From Streptomyces violaceusniger (GTDB taxonomy: Bacteria; Actinomycetota; Actinomycetes; Streptomycetales; Streptomycetaceae): a DNA stretch of 64,000 nucleotides. Below, in pieces: positions 8,654-17,063 of this stretch; positions within the stretch are counted from its first letter, which is position 1; the number at the start of each line of letters is the position of its first letter. The translations under genes and the position numbers were made by a program. The stretch is from positions 1,736,001 through 1,800,000 of the forward strand of contig BJHW01000002.1 in NCBI GenBank assembly GCA_005405945.1, given 5' to 3'. Below the pieces are notes generated by a model. It did no database searches. It was not told where the DNA came from and saw only the letters and a program-made list of their open reading frames with translations.

Positions 8654-8748
8654 TCCCCTAGCCCGCCCCTCCCCGTTACCAGGGGCTTCGCCCTGGTAAC
8701 GGGGTCTGGGGCGAAGTCCCAGTATTCGGGAAGGGGCGGGCTAGGGGA
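8654..8748. repeat. Nested palindrome between convergent genes, probable bidirectional terminator
   Basis: Outer 17-bp arms (8654-8670 and 8732-8748; core CCCCTAGCCCGCCCCT) pair perfectly. Inside lie a perfect 14-bp hairpin CCCCGTTACCAGGG / CCCTGGTAACGGGG (8671-8684, 8691-8704) with loop GCTTCG, and a short hairpin CTGGG-GCGAAGT-CCCAG (8706-8722). The fold is therefore a three-way junction. It sits between a plus gene ending at 8616 and a minus gene ending at 8783. A partial second copy lies at 42652-42684, so it belongs to a dispersed repeat family. Confidence 0.8.
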
Positions 8749-8782
8749 AAGATCCACCGGACAGGGCCTAGCCCTCCGGGGC

Positions 8783-9829
8783 TCAGTCGCGCGCGGTCGG
8801 GCGGCGACGGGCGGCCGGGTCGGTGAGCGACGGGGGCTGATAGCCCTCGTCGGCCGGGCTGATCGTGGTGCCGGGCGGCACGATCTCGTCGATCCGGTCG
8901 AGCACGTCCCGCGAGAGACGGACGTCGGCGGCGCCGAGCTGGCTCACCAGGTGCTCCTGGGTGCGCGGGCCGATGATCACCGTCGACACGGCCGGGTGCT
9001 CCAGCACGAACGCCAGCGACAGATGGATCAGCGACAGGCCCGCCTCGTCGGCCAGCTCGGCGAGCTGCTCGGCCGCCTCGCGCTTGCGCTGGTTGGCCGC
9101 CAGCTCCGGATCGTGCCGGTGCGGCTGGCGCTCCAGACGGCTGGACACGGCGTGTGCCGTGTCCCCCTTGCGGTAGCGACCGGACAGCCAGCCACCGGCC
9201 AGCGGGCTCCACGGCAGGACGCCCAGCCCGTATCGCTCGGCGACGGGCAGCACCGCCCGCTCGGCCGCCCGGGCCAGGACGGAGTACGGGGGCTGCTCGG
9301 TGACGGGACGCTGGCGGCGCAGCCGCTCGGCGATCCACTGGCCCTCGACGATCTGGTGCGGCTCGAAGGTCGTGGTGCCGAAGTAGCGGATCTTGCCCTG
9401 CCGTACGAGGTCGTCGAGTGCGCCGAGCGTCTCCTCGAAGTCGGTGGCGGGGTCGGGCCGGTGGACCTGGTAGAGGTCGATGTGGTCGGTGCCCAGGCGG
9501 CGCAGGCTGTCCTCGACGGCCCGGTGGATCCAGCGGCGTGAGTTGCCCTGGTGGTTCGGGTTGTCGCCGATCTGGCCGTGGAACTTGGTCGCGAGAAACA
9601 CATCGGCGCGGCGGCCGCCCGCGAGCGCCTTGCCGACGATCTCCTCGTTCTCGCCCTGGGAGTACACGTCGGCGGTGTCGATGACGTTGATGCCCGCGTC
9701 GAGGGCCTGGTGGATGATCGTGATGGCGTCGTCGTGGTCACGGTTGGCCCAGGCGCCGAAGTTCATCGCGCCGAGCGTCAGGGGGCTGACCTTCACGCCG
9801 GTACGGCCGAGGGTGCGGTACGTGGTCAT
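8783..9829 (-). CDS. Aldo/keto reductase
   Basis: A 348-residue NADPH-dependent oxidoreductase with a complete family tetrad: Asp 51 (DTADVY), Tyr 56, Lys 82 (TKFHG) and His 123 (YQVHRPD). The cofactor region SRRWIHRAVEDSLRRLG and the C-terminal VIIGPRTQEHL are typical. It lies 99 bp after the flavoprotein at 9929-11143 and may be the last gene of that operon; a role in reducing the aldehyde released by monooxygenase cleavage of an organosulfur compound is plausible but inferred. Confidence 0.9.
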   Translation of the reverse strand: MTTYRTLGRTGVKVSPLTLGAMNFGAWANRDHDDAITIIHQALDAGINVIDTADVYSQGENEEIVGKALAGGRRADVFLATKFHGQIGDNPNHQGNSRRWIHRAVEDSLRRLGTDHIDLYQVHRPDPATDFEETLGALDDLVRQGKIRYFGTTTFEPHQIVEGQWIAERLRRQRPVTEQPPYSVLARAAERAVLPVAERYGLGVLPWSPLAGGWLSGRYRKGDTAHAVSSRLERQPHRHDPELAANQRKREAAEQLAELADEAGLSLIHLSLAFVLEHPAVSTVIIGPRTQEHLVSQLGAADVRLSRDVLDRIDEIVPPGTTISPADEGYQPPSLTDPAARRRPTARD

Positions 9830-9928
9830 CTCTTCGGTGTCTTCCTTCTCTTTCGGGACGGTCGGCGGACACGGGGGTCGCGGGGAGGGGAACCTTACGG
9901 GCGGCGGCTTTCCGCGCCGAGGACATCG

Positions 9929-11143
9929 TCAGAAGAACCCCGTCAGCGGCGGCGGTTCGGCGTTGAGGAGGTAGTCGCCCACCACACGTGCCTTGTGGGC
10001 GATCGGATTGTGGCTGACCAGGGTGCGGGCGTTGCGCCAGTGGCGGTCGAAGTTGAACTCGCGCCGGGTGGCCGAGGCCCCGCCCACGTCGTACAGCCGC
10101 TCCGCCGCCCGCAGGGCCGCCTGGGCGGCCACCACCTGCGCCTGCGCCACCTCGGTGGCCGCCTCGACGAGCGCCGGTGCGCCGCCCGCGACGCCGTCCT
10201 CGCCGCGGGGGCCGGCGAGGGCGCGGTCGATGGCGGCGGCCGCGCGCAGCACGGTGGCCTCCGCCCCGTACCCGAGCGCCGCCATCTCGCCCACGGTGTG
10301 CTGCACGAACGGGTCCTGCACCGCGTGGTCGACGCCGCTGTGGCGGACCGCGCGGGCCCGGTCGCGGGCGTAGCCGATCGCGTCGCGCAGCGCGTTCTTG
10401 GCGATGCCGGTCTCCACGGCGGCGAGGAAGAGCTGGTGGTACGCGCCGAGATGGGTCCGGCGCACCCCCACGGCCTCGTCCACGACGACCTCGTGCGGGT
10501 ACACCGCCACGTCGTCCAGCTCCGTGGTGCCGCTCGCCGTCATGCGCTGGCCCATGCCGTCCCAGTCGTCGATCAGCCTGAGCCCGGGGCGGCCGTGGGG
10601 GAGCACCACGCGGACCCGCTGGTCGAGGTGGTTCTTCGCGGCGATGACCACCCAGTCGGCGAAGAGGCTGCCGGTGCTGTAGTACTTCGTGCCGCTCAGC
10701 CGGTAGCGGTCGCCGTCGGGCACCAGCGCGGTGTGGATGTCGCCGGGGTGCTTGGCGGTGGTCTCCCCGGTGGCGTTGCCGAAGAGTTCGCCCGCCAGCG
10801 CCGCCGTGAACCACCGCTCGCGGTCCTCCTCTCCCCCGTCGCTGATGAGCTTCTCGAGGAAGCCGAAGTGCGGCCGGAGCGCCTGTGCCACATTGGAGTC
10901 CGCCTCCGCGAGGTCGATGACGGCCCGGAAGAGGTCCGCGAGGCTCGCCCCCGGGCCGCCGTACGCCACCGGGACCCGCAGAGACCCGATGGCACTCGCC
11001 CGCACCGCGTCCATGGAACCGTACGGCAGTTCCCGCTCGGCCTCGCGGCGCGCCGTGTCGACGGAGAGGGAGGCGGCCAACTCCGGTACGCGGGCGAGGA
11101 CATCCCGTGGCGTGGCGGTCCGAGGGGCCGTGGTGGTGTTCAT
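9929..11143 (-). CDS. Acyl-CoA-dehydrogenase-fold flavin monooxygenase, SfnB/DszC-like
   Basis: A 404-residue protein with the acyl-CoA dehydrogenase fold but without the usual catalytic Glu context. It resembles SfnB/DszC-type FMNH2-dependent oxygenases used in sulfone, sulfoxide or dibenzothiophene attack. Visible landmarks: PVAYGGPGAS, ALAGELFGNATGE, SGTKYYSTGS, WDGMGQRMTASGTT and C-terminal LYDVGGASATRREFNFDRHWRNART. The start ATG (11143) overlaps the stop of the LLM gene as ATGA. It would need reduced flavin from a reductase, none of which is visible here. The fold is sure; the substrate is inferred. Confidence 0.82.
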   Translation of the reverse strand: MNTTTAPRTATPRDVLARVPELAASLSVDTARREAERELPYGSMDAVRASAIGSLRVPVAYGGPGASLADLFRAVIDLAEADSNVAQALRPHFGFLEKLISDGGEEDRERWFTAALAGELFGNATGETTAKHPGDIHTALVPDGDRYRLSGTKYYSTGSLFADWVVIAAKNHLDQRVRVVLPHGRPGLRLIDDWDGMGQRMTASGTTELDDVAVYPHEVVVDEAVGVRRTHLGAYHQLFLAAVETGIAKNALRDAIGYARDRARAVRHSGVDHAVQDPFVQHTVGEMAALGYGAEATVLRAAAAIDRALAGPRGEDGVAGGAPALVEAATEVAQAQVVAAQAALRAAERLYDVGGASATRREFNFDRHWRNARTLVSHNPIAHKARVVGDYLLNAEPPPLTGFF

Positions 11144-12485
11144 CGGGCCGTGGCCCCTTTCTGTCCGGAAGGCTCGTATGACGGTGCCGGTACGGGGAGC
11201 CCCAGGTGGTCGCGGAGGGTGGTGCCCGTGTAGCCGTGGCGGAAGACGCCGCGTTCCCGCAGGATCGGCACGACGTGGTCGACGAAGGCGTCCAGGCCGT
11301 CGGGCAGCGCGTCGGGCAGCAGGGTGAAGCCGTCCACCAGACCGGCCGTCCACCAGGCGGTGATCTCGTCCGCGATCCGTTCGGGGGTGCCGACGACCGA
11401 ACGGTGGCCGCCGATGGTGCGTGCGGCGAGCCCGGCCAGGGACAGTCCCTCACGGCGGGCGATCTCGGCATGGGTGCGGAAGAACCCGGTGGGCAGCCGG
11501 TCCGGCGGCGGTCCTGACAACTGGGCCTCGGTGAGCGGGGCTTCGGGGTCGGTGGTGGCGGGGTCGAGGCCGAGCGTACGGGCCACCCGGGCGAGCTGCC
11601 GCGCGTCCTGGTGCACGCCCGCCTCCAGCGCGGCGAAGCGCGCGCGGGCCTCCGCCTCGGTGCCGCCGATCACCGGGGTGAGGCCGGGCAGCAGCCGGAT
11701 GCCGGACACCTCCCGTCCGTACCGCCGTGCCTGTCCGGCGAGCCGGGCGCGGTAGTCGCGCGCCGCCTCGCGGTCGAGCAGCGGGGTGTAGACGGCCTCG
11801 GCGAAGCGTCCGGCGAGGGCCACGCCCGGTGGCGAGGCCCCGGCCTGCACCGTCACCGGGCGGCCCTGCGGGGAGCGCGGCACATTGAGCGGCCCCGCGA
11901 CGTCGAAGAACTCGCCGCTGTGGCCGGCTGCGTGAATCCGGCCGGGGTCGGCGAAGCGTGCGCCGTCGGTGTCCGCGATGAGCGCGCCGTCCTCCCAGGA
12001 ATCCCACAGCCGGTGCACCAGGCCGATGAACTCCTCCGCCCTGCGGTAGCGGGTGGCGGGGTCGGGCACGGTGTCGAGACCGAAGTTCCGCGCCGCGTCG
12101 GGGAAGAAGGTGGCGACCGCGTTCCATCCGGCGCGCCCCCGCGAGGCGTGGTCGAGCGAGAGGACCCGGCGGGCGAGGTTGTAGGGCTCGTTGAAGGTGG
12201 TGGACCCGGTGAAGACGACGCCGATGCGCTCGGTGGCGGCGGCGAGGTAGGTCAGCAGCATCGAGGGTTCCAGGGCCTGCCCGGGGCCGTGGCCGACGTC
12301 GCCGTGGAGGGCGGGGATGTCGGCGAGGAACACCCCGTCGAGGGCGCCGCGCTCGGCGGTACGGGCCACCCGCAGATGGTGGTCCGGGTCGACGTAGGCG
12401 TCCGGGGCCCGGCCGGGCAGGGTCCAGGCCCCGGGTGGTTTCCGACGCCGGTGATGTTCACCAGCAGACTGAGTCGACGGGTCAT
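11140..12485 (-). CDS. Luciferase-like monooxygenase, NtaA/SnaA/DszA type, with one apparent frameshift
   Basis: An FMNH2-dependent monooxygenase of about 447 residues. The N-terminus MTRRLSLLVNITGVGNHPG begins at ATG 12485 (ATGA overlap with the next upstream LLM); the frame breaks at the C4 run 12429-12432 (plus strand). One added base gives HPGAWTLPGRAPDAY and joins ARTAERGALDGVFLADIPAL. Family landmarks: TFNEPYNLARRVLSLDH, SRGRAGWNAVATFFP, NVPRSPQGRPVTVQAG and C-terminal RHGYTGTTLRDHLGL. Part of the MetNIQ-LLM-LLM-SfnB operon, so likely desulfurises or oxidises a ligand imported by that transporter. Confidence 0.85.
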
Positions 12486-13845
12486 CGGGCCGGCACCTCC
12501 GCCGTGTCGGGTGCGTACCGGGCGACCGAGGGCCGGGCCAGGCCGAAGTGGTCGCGCAGCGTGGTCCCCGCGTAGTCGTCCCGGAACAGCCCCCGGCGGC
12601 GCAGCTCGGGAACGACGTGTTCGGCGAAGGCCGCGAGGCCGCCGGGGAGCACGTCGGGCATCAGATTGAAGCCGTCGGCCGCTCCCGAGGTGAACCACTC
12701 CTCGATGGTGTCGGCGATATCGGCCGGGCCGCCCGCGACGACACGATGCCCGAGACCGCCGCCGAGCCGCCGGATCAGCTGCCGGGCGGTCAGTCGCTCG
12801 CGCCGGGCGAGGTCGGTGGTGACGGTGAAGAAGGTCTGCAGCCCCTGGACGTTCTCGGCGGGGCCGATGAGGTCCCACGGCAGTTCCGCGTCCGGCTCGA
12901 GGGCGTCGGCGTCGATGCCGAGGAGGGCGGCCAGCCGGTCCAGGCCGTAGGCGAGCGGAATGAGGTCCTGGAGGCCGTTCAGCCGCTCCAGCGCCTCGTC
13001 GCGGGTGGCGGCGACCACTGTCGACAGGCCGGGCAGGACCACGATCCCGTCGGGGTCGCGGCCGAGCGCGGCGGCGCGGGACTTGACGGCGCGGTAGTAC
13101 GCCGTGCCCTCGTCCAGGGTCTGGGCGGCGCTGAAGACGGCCTCGGCGTGCGCGGCGGCGAGTTCGATGCCGTCGGGCGAGCCGCCCGCCTGGACGAGGA
13201 CGGGGCGGCCCTGCGGCGATCGCGGGGTGTTCAGCGGCCCCTGGACGCGGAAGAACTCGCCCTGGTGGTCGATGGCGTGGATACGGGCCGGGTCGGCGAA
13301 CACACCGCGCGCGGAGTCCCCGATGAGCGCGTCGTCGTCCCAGCTGTCCCACAGCGCGCCCACGACGCCGACGAACTCGGCGGCGCGCCGGTAGCGGTCG
13401 CGGTGGGCGGGCGCCTGGTCAAGACCGAAGTTGCGGGCGGCGGCGGGCCCGGCCGTGGTCACCGCGTTGAACCCGGCGCGGCCCCGGCTGAGGTGGTCCA
13501 GCGCGGCGAACCGGCGGGCGATGTTGTAGGGCTCGTTGTAGCTGGTGGAGGCGGTGGCGATCAGGCCGATACGGCTGGTGTGGGCCGCGATCCCGGCCAG
13601 GATCACGGTGGGTTCCAGCGCGTATTCGGGCGGTGGGCGATGTCGGGGGTGAGGACCGGGGTGTCGGCGAGGAAGACGGCGTCGAGCTTCGCGGCCTCGG
13701 CGATGCGGGCGGTGGTGATGTAGTGGTCGAGGGAGAAGGCGGCGCGCGGGTCGCCGTCGGGGGCGCGCCACGCGCCCGCGAAGATCCCCGACTGGAAGAC
13801 GTTGACGTTGAGGTGCAGGTGTCGCCTGCCGGGCGAGAGGGTCAT
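12482..13845 (-). CDS. Luciferase-like monooxygenase, NtaA/SnaA/DszA type, with one apparent frameshift
   Basis: A second flavin monooxygenase of the operon, about 454 residues. ATG 13845 overlaps the binding-protein stop. The N-terminal part (LHLNVNVFQSGIFAGAWR ... DTPVLTPDIAHR) and the rest (PEYALEPTVILAGIAAHTSR ...) are separated at 13628-13630; one more base in that G3/C3 run restores AHRPEYALEPT. Landmarks: TSYNEPYNIARRFAALDH, SRGRAGFNAVTT, NTPRSPQGRPVLVQAGGSPDG and DDYAGTTLRDHFGL. It is a clear paralogue of the downstream gene, consistent with tandem duplication. Confidence 0.85.
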
Positions 13846-14746
13846 GGGGCGGCTCGCTGACGCTGGTCGGCGGGGATCTTGGCGGGCTGGGTTTCCACGT
13901 CGAGGTTGTGCTTGATGAACCGGGCCACCCGGGGTCGGCGAACGCGGCCTTGAGCCGTGTGATGGCGGGGTCGTCGGCGTAGGCGTCGCCGACGACGAGC
14001 TGGATGGCGAAGCGTTCGTCGGCCGGGGGCAGCAGGATGCGCTGCTTGATCGGGATCTTGGCGACCCGGAACTTGTAGGCGTAGTTGATGGCGGCGTCGA
14101 CATCCGGGAGGGAGCGGGCGATGGCGTCCAGGGACACCTCGTGCCAGTGGAAGTCGTGCGGGTTCTCGGCGATGTCGCCCAGCTGTGCGGTGAGCGGGTC
14201 CACATCCTTCTTGAGCTTGATCAGCCCCACCTTCTGGAGGACCAGCAGCGCCTGGGTCTGGTTCGCCGGGTCGTTGGGCAGGGTGATCCGCGCGCCGTGC
14301 GGGAGTTCCCGCACGCTGCCGTACTTCTGCGAGTAGAGGGCGAACGCCTGGGTGAAGACGGGCTGGACGGCCTTCGCCCGGTAGCCCTCGTTGGCCACGA
14401 TGACCTTGAGCCACTCGGCGTGCTGGGTGATGTTCGCGGCCAGCTTGCCGTCCGCGGTGGAGCCGTTGACCTGGTTGGCGTCGTTGACGGGGTAGGGCTG
14501 GACCGTGATGCCGTGGTCCTGGTCGACCCTGTCGGCGATGTACTTGACGATGGCGCTCTGCGGAATGCTCCCCTGGTTGTAGCCGACCTTCAGGGTCTTT
14601 CCCAGGGGCGGGTGGTCCTCGCCGCCCACCCGCGCGGCGACCAGCGAGCCGACGGCGAGGGCGACGGCGCTGAGCGCGGCCGTGACGGCGATGCGGCGGG
14701 GCAGTCTGGACTTCAGCTCGAAGCCGTGGTCATGGACGAAAGGCAT
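13842..14746 (-). CDS. MetQ/NlpA-type ABC substrate-binding protein, with one apparent frameshift
   Basis: Extracytoplasmic receptor of the MetNIQ-type importer, about 300 residues. The N-terminus has a positively charged stretch and one hydrophobic helix (AVTAALSAVALAVGSLVAAR) but no lipobox Cys, unlike most MetQ proteins, so it may stay anchored by an uncleaved helix. The NlpA signature is visible: KVGYNQGSIPQ, TLPNDPANQTQALLVLQKVGLI, DIAENPHDFHWHEVS and LPPADERFAIQLVVGDAYADDPA. The frame breaks at the G4 run 13931-13934; one base gives FADPRVARFIKHN. It could bind methionine sulfoxide, a sulfone or another organosulfur molecule. Confidence 0.85.
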
Positions 14747-14799
14747 GGGTGTTTCCCTGGTGGGATGAGGAGGTTCGGGGCGCGGCGGGCTCAGTGGCC

Positions 14800-15459
14800 T
14801 CAGTGGGCCAGACGGCGCACGACGCGGTCGCCGGTGAACTGGATCACCTGCACCATGACGATGAGCGTGACGATCGTGGCGGTCATGACCGTCGTGTCGA
14901 AGCGCTCGTAGCCGTAGCTGATGGCCAGGTAGCCGATGCCACCGGCGCCGATGGTCCCGGCGATGGCGGAGAATTCCAGCATGCCGACGATCGCGATGGT
15001 CAGGCTTCCCGCGAGCGCGGGCAGCGCCTCCGCCAGCTGCACGGACACGATCACCTGAAGGCGTGAGCCGCCCGCGGCGCGCCCCGCTTCGGTGGCCTCG
15101 CGGGGCACCTCCCGCAGTGCCGTTTCCACCAGCCGCGCGAAGTAGGGGATCCCCGCCAGCGCCATCGGCACGATCGCGGCGGACACCCCGATGGTCGTGC
15201 CCGCCACGTACCGGGTGAACGGGATGATCGCGGCCATCAGGATCAGAAACGGCAGCGAACGGCCCAGGTTGACCACCCAGCTGAGGGTGGCCCGCAGGGT
15301 CCGGTGCGGAAACAGCGCGCCGGGCGAGGAGTTGTGGAGCACCACGCCCACCGGGGTGCCCACGGCGACGACGATGAGCATGACGGCCGCGACCATCTGG
15401 AGGGTCTGCCCGATCGCGGGGAAGAGCAGCGGCCACAGCTGGTCCAGGTCGGTGCTCAT
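14800..15459 (-). CDS. metI: MetI-type ABC transporter permease
   Basis: A 219-residue membrane subunit with five or six hydrophobic segments. The MetI signature is ALREVPREATEAGRAAGGSRLQVIVSVQLAEALP. ATG 15459 overlaps the metN stop as ATGA. It is followed after 53 bp by the receptor gene. The D-methionine/organosulfur class is assigned by family; the monooxygenases downstream suggest a non-methionine substrate. Confidence 0.92.
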   Translation of the reverse strand: MSTDLDQLWPLLFPAIGQTLQMVAAVMLIVVAVGTPVGVVLHNSSPGALFPHRTLRATLSWVVNLGRSLPFLILMAAIIPFTRYVAGTTIGVSAAIVPMALAGIPYFARLVETALREVPREATEAGRAAGGSRLQVIVSVQLAEALPALAGSLTIAIVGMLEFSAIAGTIGAGGIGYLAISYGYERFDTTVMTATIVTLIVMVQVIQFTGDRVVRRLAH

Positions 15460-16523
15460 ACGACCGCCTCCTCGACCGTCTCCGCGGCCGCCTCGGAGGC
15501 TGCCTGCTCTTCGGCCGGGGCGCTCTGGTCCGGGGGCAGCGGTTCGGGCAGTGGTTCGGCGTGGATGCCCCAGCCGTCCAGGGCAGCGGTCAGCTCGTCC
15601 GCCCGGTCGTGGCTGACCGCGACGGTCGCACGGCCCGCGGCCCGCCCGGCGATCTCCTCCACCGTCGCGGACAGCAGATGGACATCGAGCCCGTGGTCCG
15701 CGCCGAGCCGTGTCAGCCAGTCCGTGGGCACCGCGTGCCCCTGGTAGGTGAGCCGCCACGTGCCGAGCCCCGGCCGGTCCAAAGAGACCGGCCGGTCTGG
15801 GAGCAGCGCGTTGCCCAGCGCGGAGTGCGGATCGGCCACCAGCTGGTGGACGGGCCCCGACTCGACGACGCGCCCCTCGCGCAGCAGGGCGGCGGTGTCC
15901 GCCACTTCGCGGACCACTTCCATCTCGTGGGTGATCAGGAGGATGGCCAGATCCAGGTCGGTGCGCAGCTCGCGCAACAGGGCGAGGACGGACCGGGTGG
16001 CGGCGGGGTCGAGACCGGAGGTGGCCTCGTCGGACAGCAGTACCTTGGGCCGCAGCGCCAACGCCCGTGCGATGCCCACGCGTTGGCGCTGGCCACCGGA
16101 GAGCTGGGCCGGGTAGTCGTCGGCCCGGTCCGTGAGGCCGACCCGCTCCAGCAGTTCGGCGACGCGGCGCTTCTCCTCCCGCGCGGTCACGCCGAGATAG
16201 CGTAGTGGCATCGCGACGTTCTGCGCCGCCGTGCGGCGGCGCAGCAGATTGGCCGACTGGAAGACCGTTCCGATGGCCCGCCGCGCATGGCGGAGTTCAC
16301 GTTCCGGAAGGCCCGTCACATCGGTTCCGGCCACCCACACCCGCCCGGTTGTGGGGCGTTCGAGCAGATTGACGCAGCGGGCCAGGGTGCTCTTCCCCGC
16401 GCCACTGGGGCCGACGACGGCTCCGATGGTGCCCTGCGCGATGTTCAGGTCGACTTCATGGAGTACCGGCCGCGCACGGATACCGGTACCGAAGGTCTTG
16501 TGCAGTTTCTCTACACGGATCAC
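15456..16523 (-). CDS. metN: MetN-type ABC transporter ATP-binding protein with C-terminal NIL domain
   Basis: A 355-residue ATPase. GTG 16523 is chosen because GAGGAG lies 8 bases upstream and homologous sequence starts there (VIRVEKLHKTFGTG). Walker A GPSGAGKST, signature LSGGQRQRVGIARAL, Walker B VLLSDEATSGLD and LITHEME are all present. Residues from about 245 form the NIL regulatory domain (GTWRLTYQGHA ... DGWGIHAEPL), which in MetN senses the imported amino acid. The acidic Ala/Glu-rich tail is an extension. First structural gene after the leader at 16609-16689. Confidence 0.93.
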   Translation of the reverse strand: MIRVEKLHKTFGTGIRARPVLHEVDLNIAQGTIGAVVGPSGAGKSTLARCVNLLERPTTGRVWVAGTDVTGLPERELRHARRAIGTVFQSANLLRRRTAAQNVAMPLRYLGVTAREEKRRVAELLERVGLTDRADDYPAQLSGGQRQRVGIARALALRPKVLLSDEATSGLDPAATRSVLALLRELRTDLDLAILLITHEMEVVREVADTAALLREGRVVESGPVHQLVADPHSALGNALLPDRPVSLDRPGLGTWRLTYQGHAVPTDWLTRLGADHGLDVHLLSATVEEIAGRAAGRATVAVSHDRADELTAALDGWGIHAEPLPEPLPPDQSAPAEEQAASEAAAETVEEAVV

Positions 16524-16608
16524 CGTGTGTACTCCTCGACGCTCTGGGGAGGGTGCGGGCGGGCGCGCCATCGGGAAGGAGACGGGCCGGCCCCGAGCGG
16601 GAATGAGC

Positions 16609-16689
16609 TCAGTGAGAGAAACAGGCGGCACTGGTGATCACCATGTGATCGACCGTGCGGCGGCGCGTGCTGAGAAGAGTCCGCGACAT
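16609..16689 (-). CDS. Short Cys-containing leader peptide upstream of the metNIQ-monooxygenase operon
   Basis: A 26-codon ORF ending RRRTVDHMVITSAACFSH-stop. It follows the family plan, but the Cys codon is four from the end and VDLxR is altered to VDHMV, making it the most divergent member. There is no ribosome-binding site, and the ATG is 31 bases from a TTGACC hexamer. Its stop is 86 bp upstream of the metN start. Confidence 0.72.
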   Translation of the reverse strand: MSRTLLSTRRRTVDHMVITSAACFSH

Positions 16690-16696
16690 GGGATGG

Positions 16697-16726
16697 GATG
16701 CTCACACCGCTGTCTGCCGAGGTCAA
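16697..16726 (-). promoter_or_regulatory. Promoter for the metN leader transcript
   Basis: On the minus strand TTGACC (16726-16721) is followed by an 18-bp spacer and AGCATC (or GAGCAT with a 17-bp spacer). The leader ATG begins exactly 31 bases after the -35 hexamer, so the transcript is predicted to start at or within two bases of the ATG. Confidence 0.55.
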
Positions 16727-16794
16727 CAGCGGACCGCATGGTGAGATGCGCGGTGTGCCCGGCGGCGTCCACCGTTCCGCATGCTGGTCGCCGC

Positions 16795-16824
16795 TTGACC
16801 CGTACACGAATGCCGGTGTTGGGT
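16795..16824 (+). promoter_or_regulatory. Promoter for the leader of the FAD-oxidase operon
   Basis: TTGACC at 16795-16800, an 18-bp spacer and a weak TTGGGT at 16819-16824; the leader ATG at 16832 again lies 31 bases after the -35 hexamer. It is back-to-back with the metN leader promoter: the two TTGACC boxes lie 68 bp apart on opposite strands. Confidence 0.5.
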
Positions 16825-16831
16825 GGCGCCC

Positions 16832-16903
16832 ATGGCCTCCACGCTTTTGGTGCACCGCCACCACGTCGACCTCGGTCGAGTGGTGAGCGCGCAGTGTTGT
16901 TGA
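16832..16903 (+). CDS. Short Cys-Cys-ended leader peptide upstream of the FAD-oxidase/ABC/LLM operon
   Basis: A 23-codon ORF ending HRHHVDLGRVVSAQCC-stop: two successive Cys codons directly before the stop. No ribosome-binding site; a leaderless start is predicted. The operon begins 160 bp later at 17064. In between, TACGGGG (16971-16977) and CCCCGTA (16986-16992) can form a 7-bp hairpin that might be part of an attenuator. Confidence 0.8.
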   Translation: MASTLLVHRHHVDLGRVVSAQCC

Positions 16904-17063
16904 GGCATTGACGGCTGCCCGCCGGGGCGCCTTCTCCCATTCTGTTTCTCGTGTGTGATCCGTCTGCCCGTACGGGGCCGATGACCCCCGTAACGGGACA
17001 TGACGGGCCGTCAACTTGCCTGCGTCGGAGCCGAAGGGCCCACGCATCCATGAGGAAACCACC

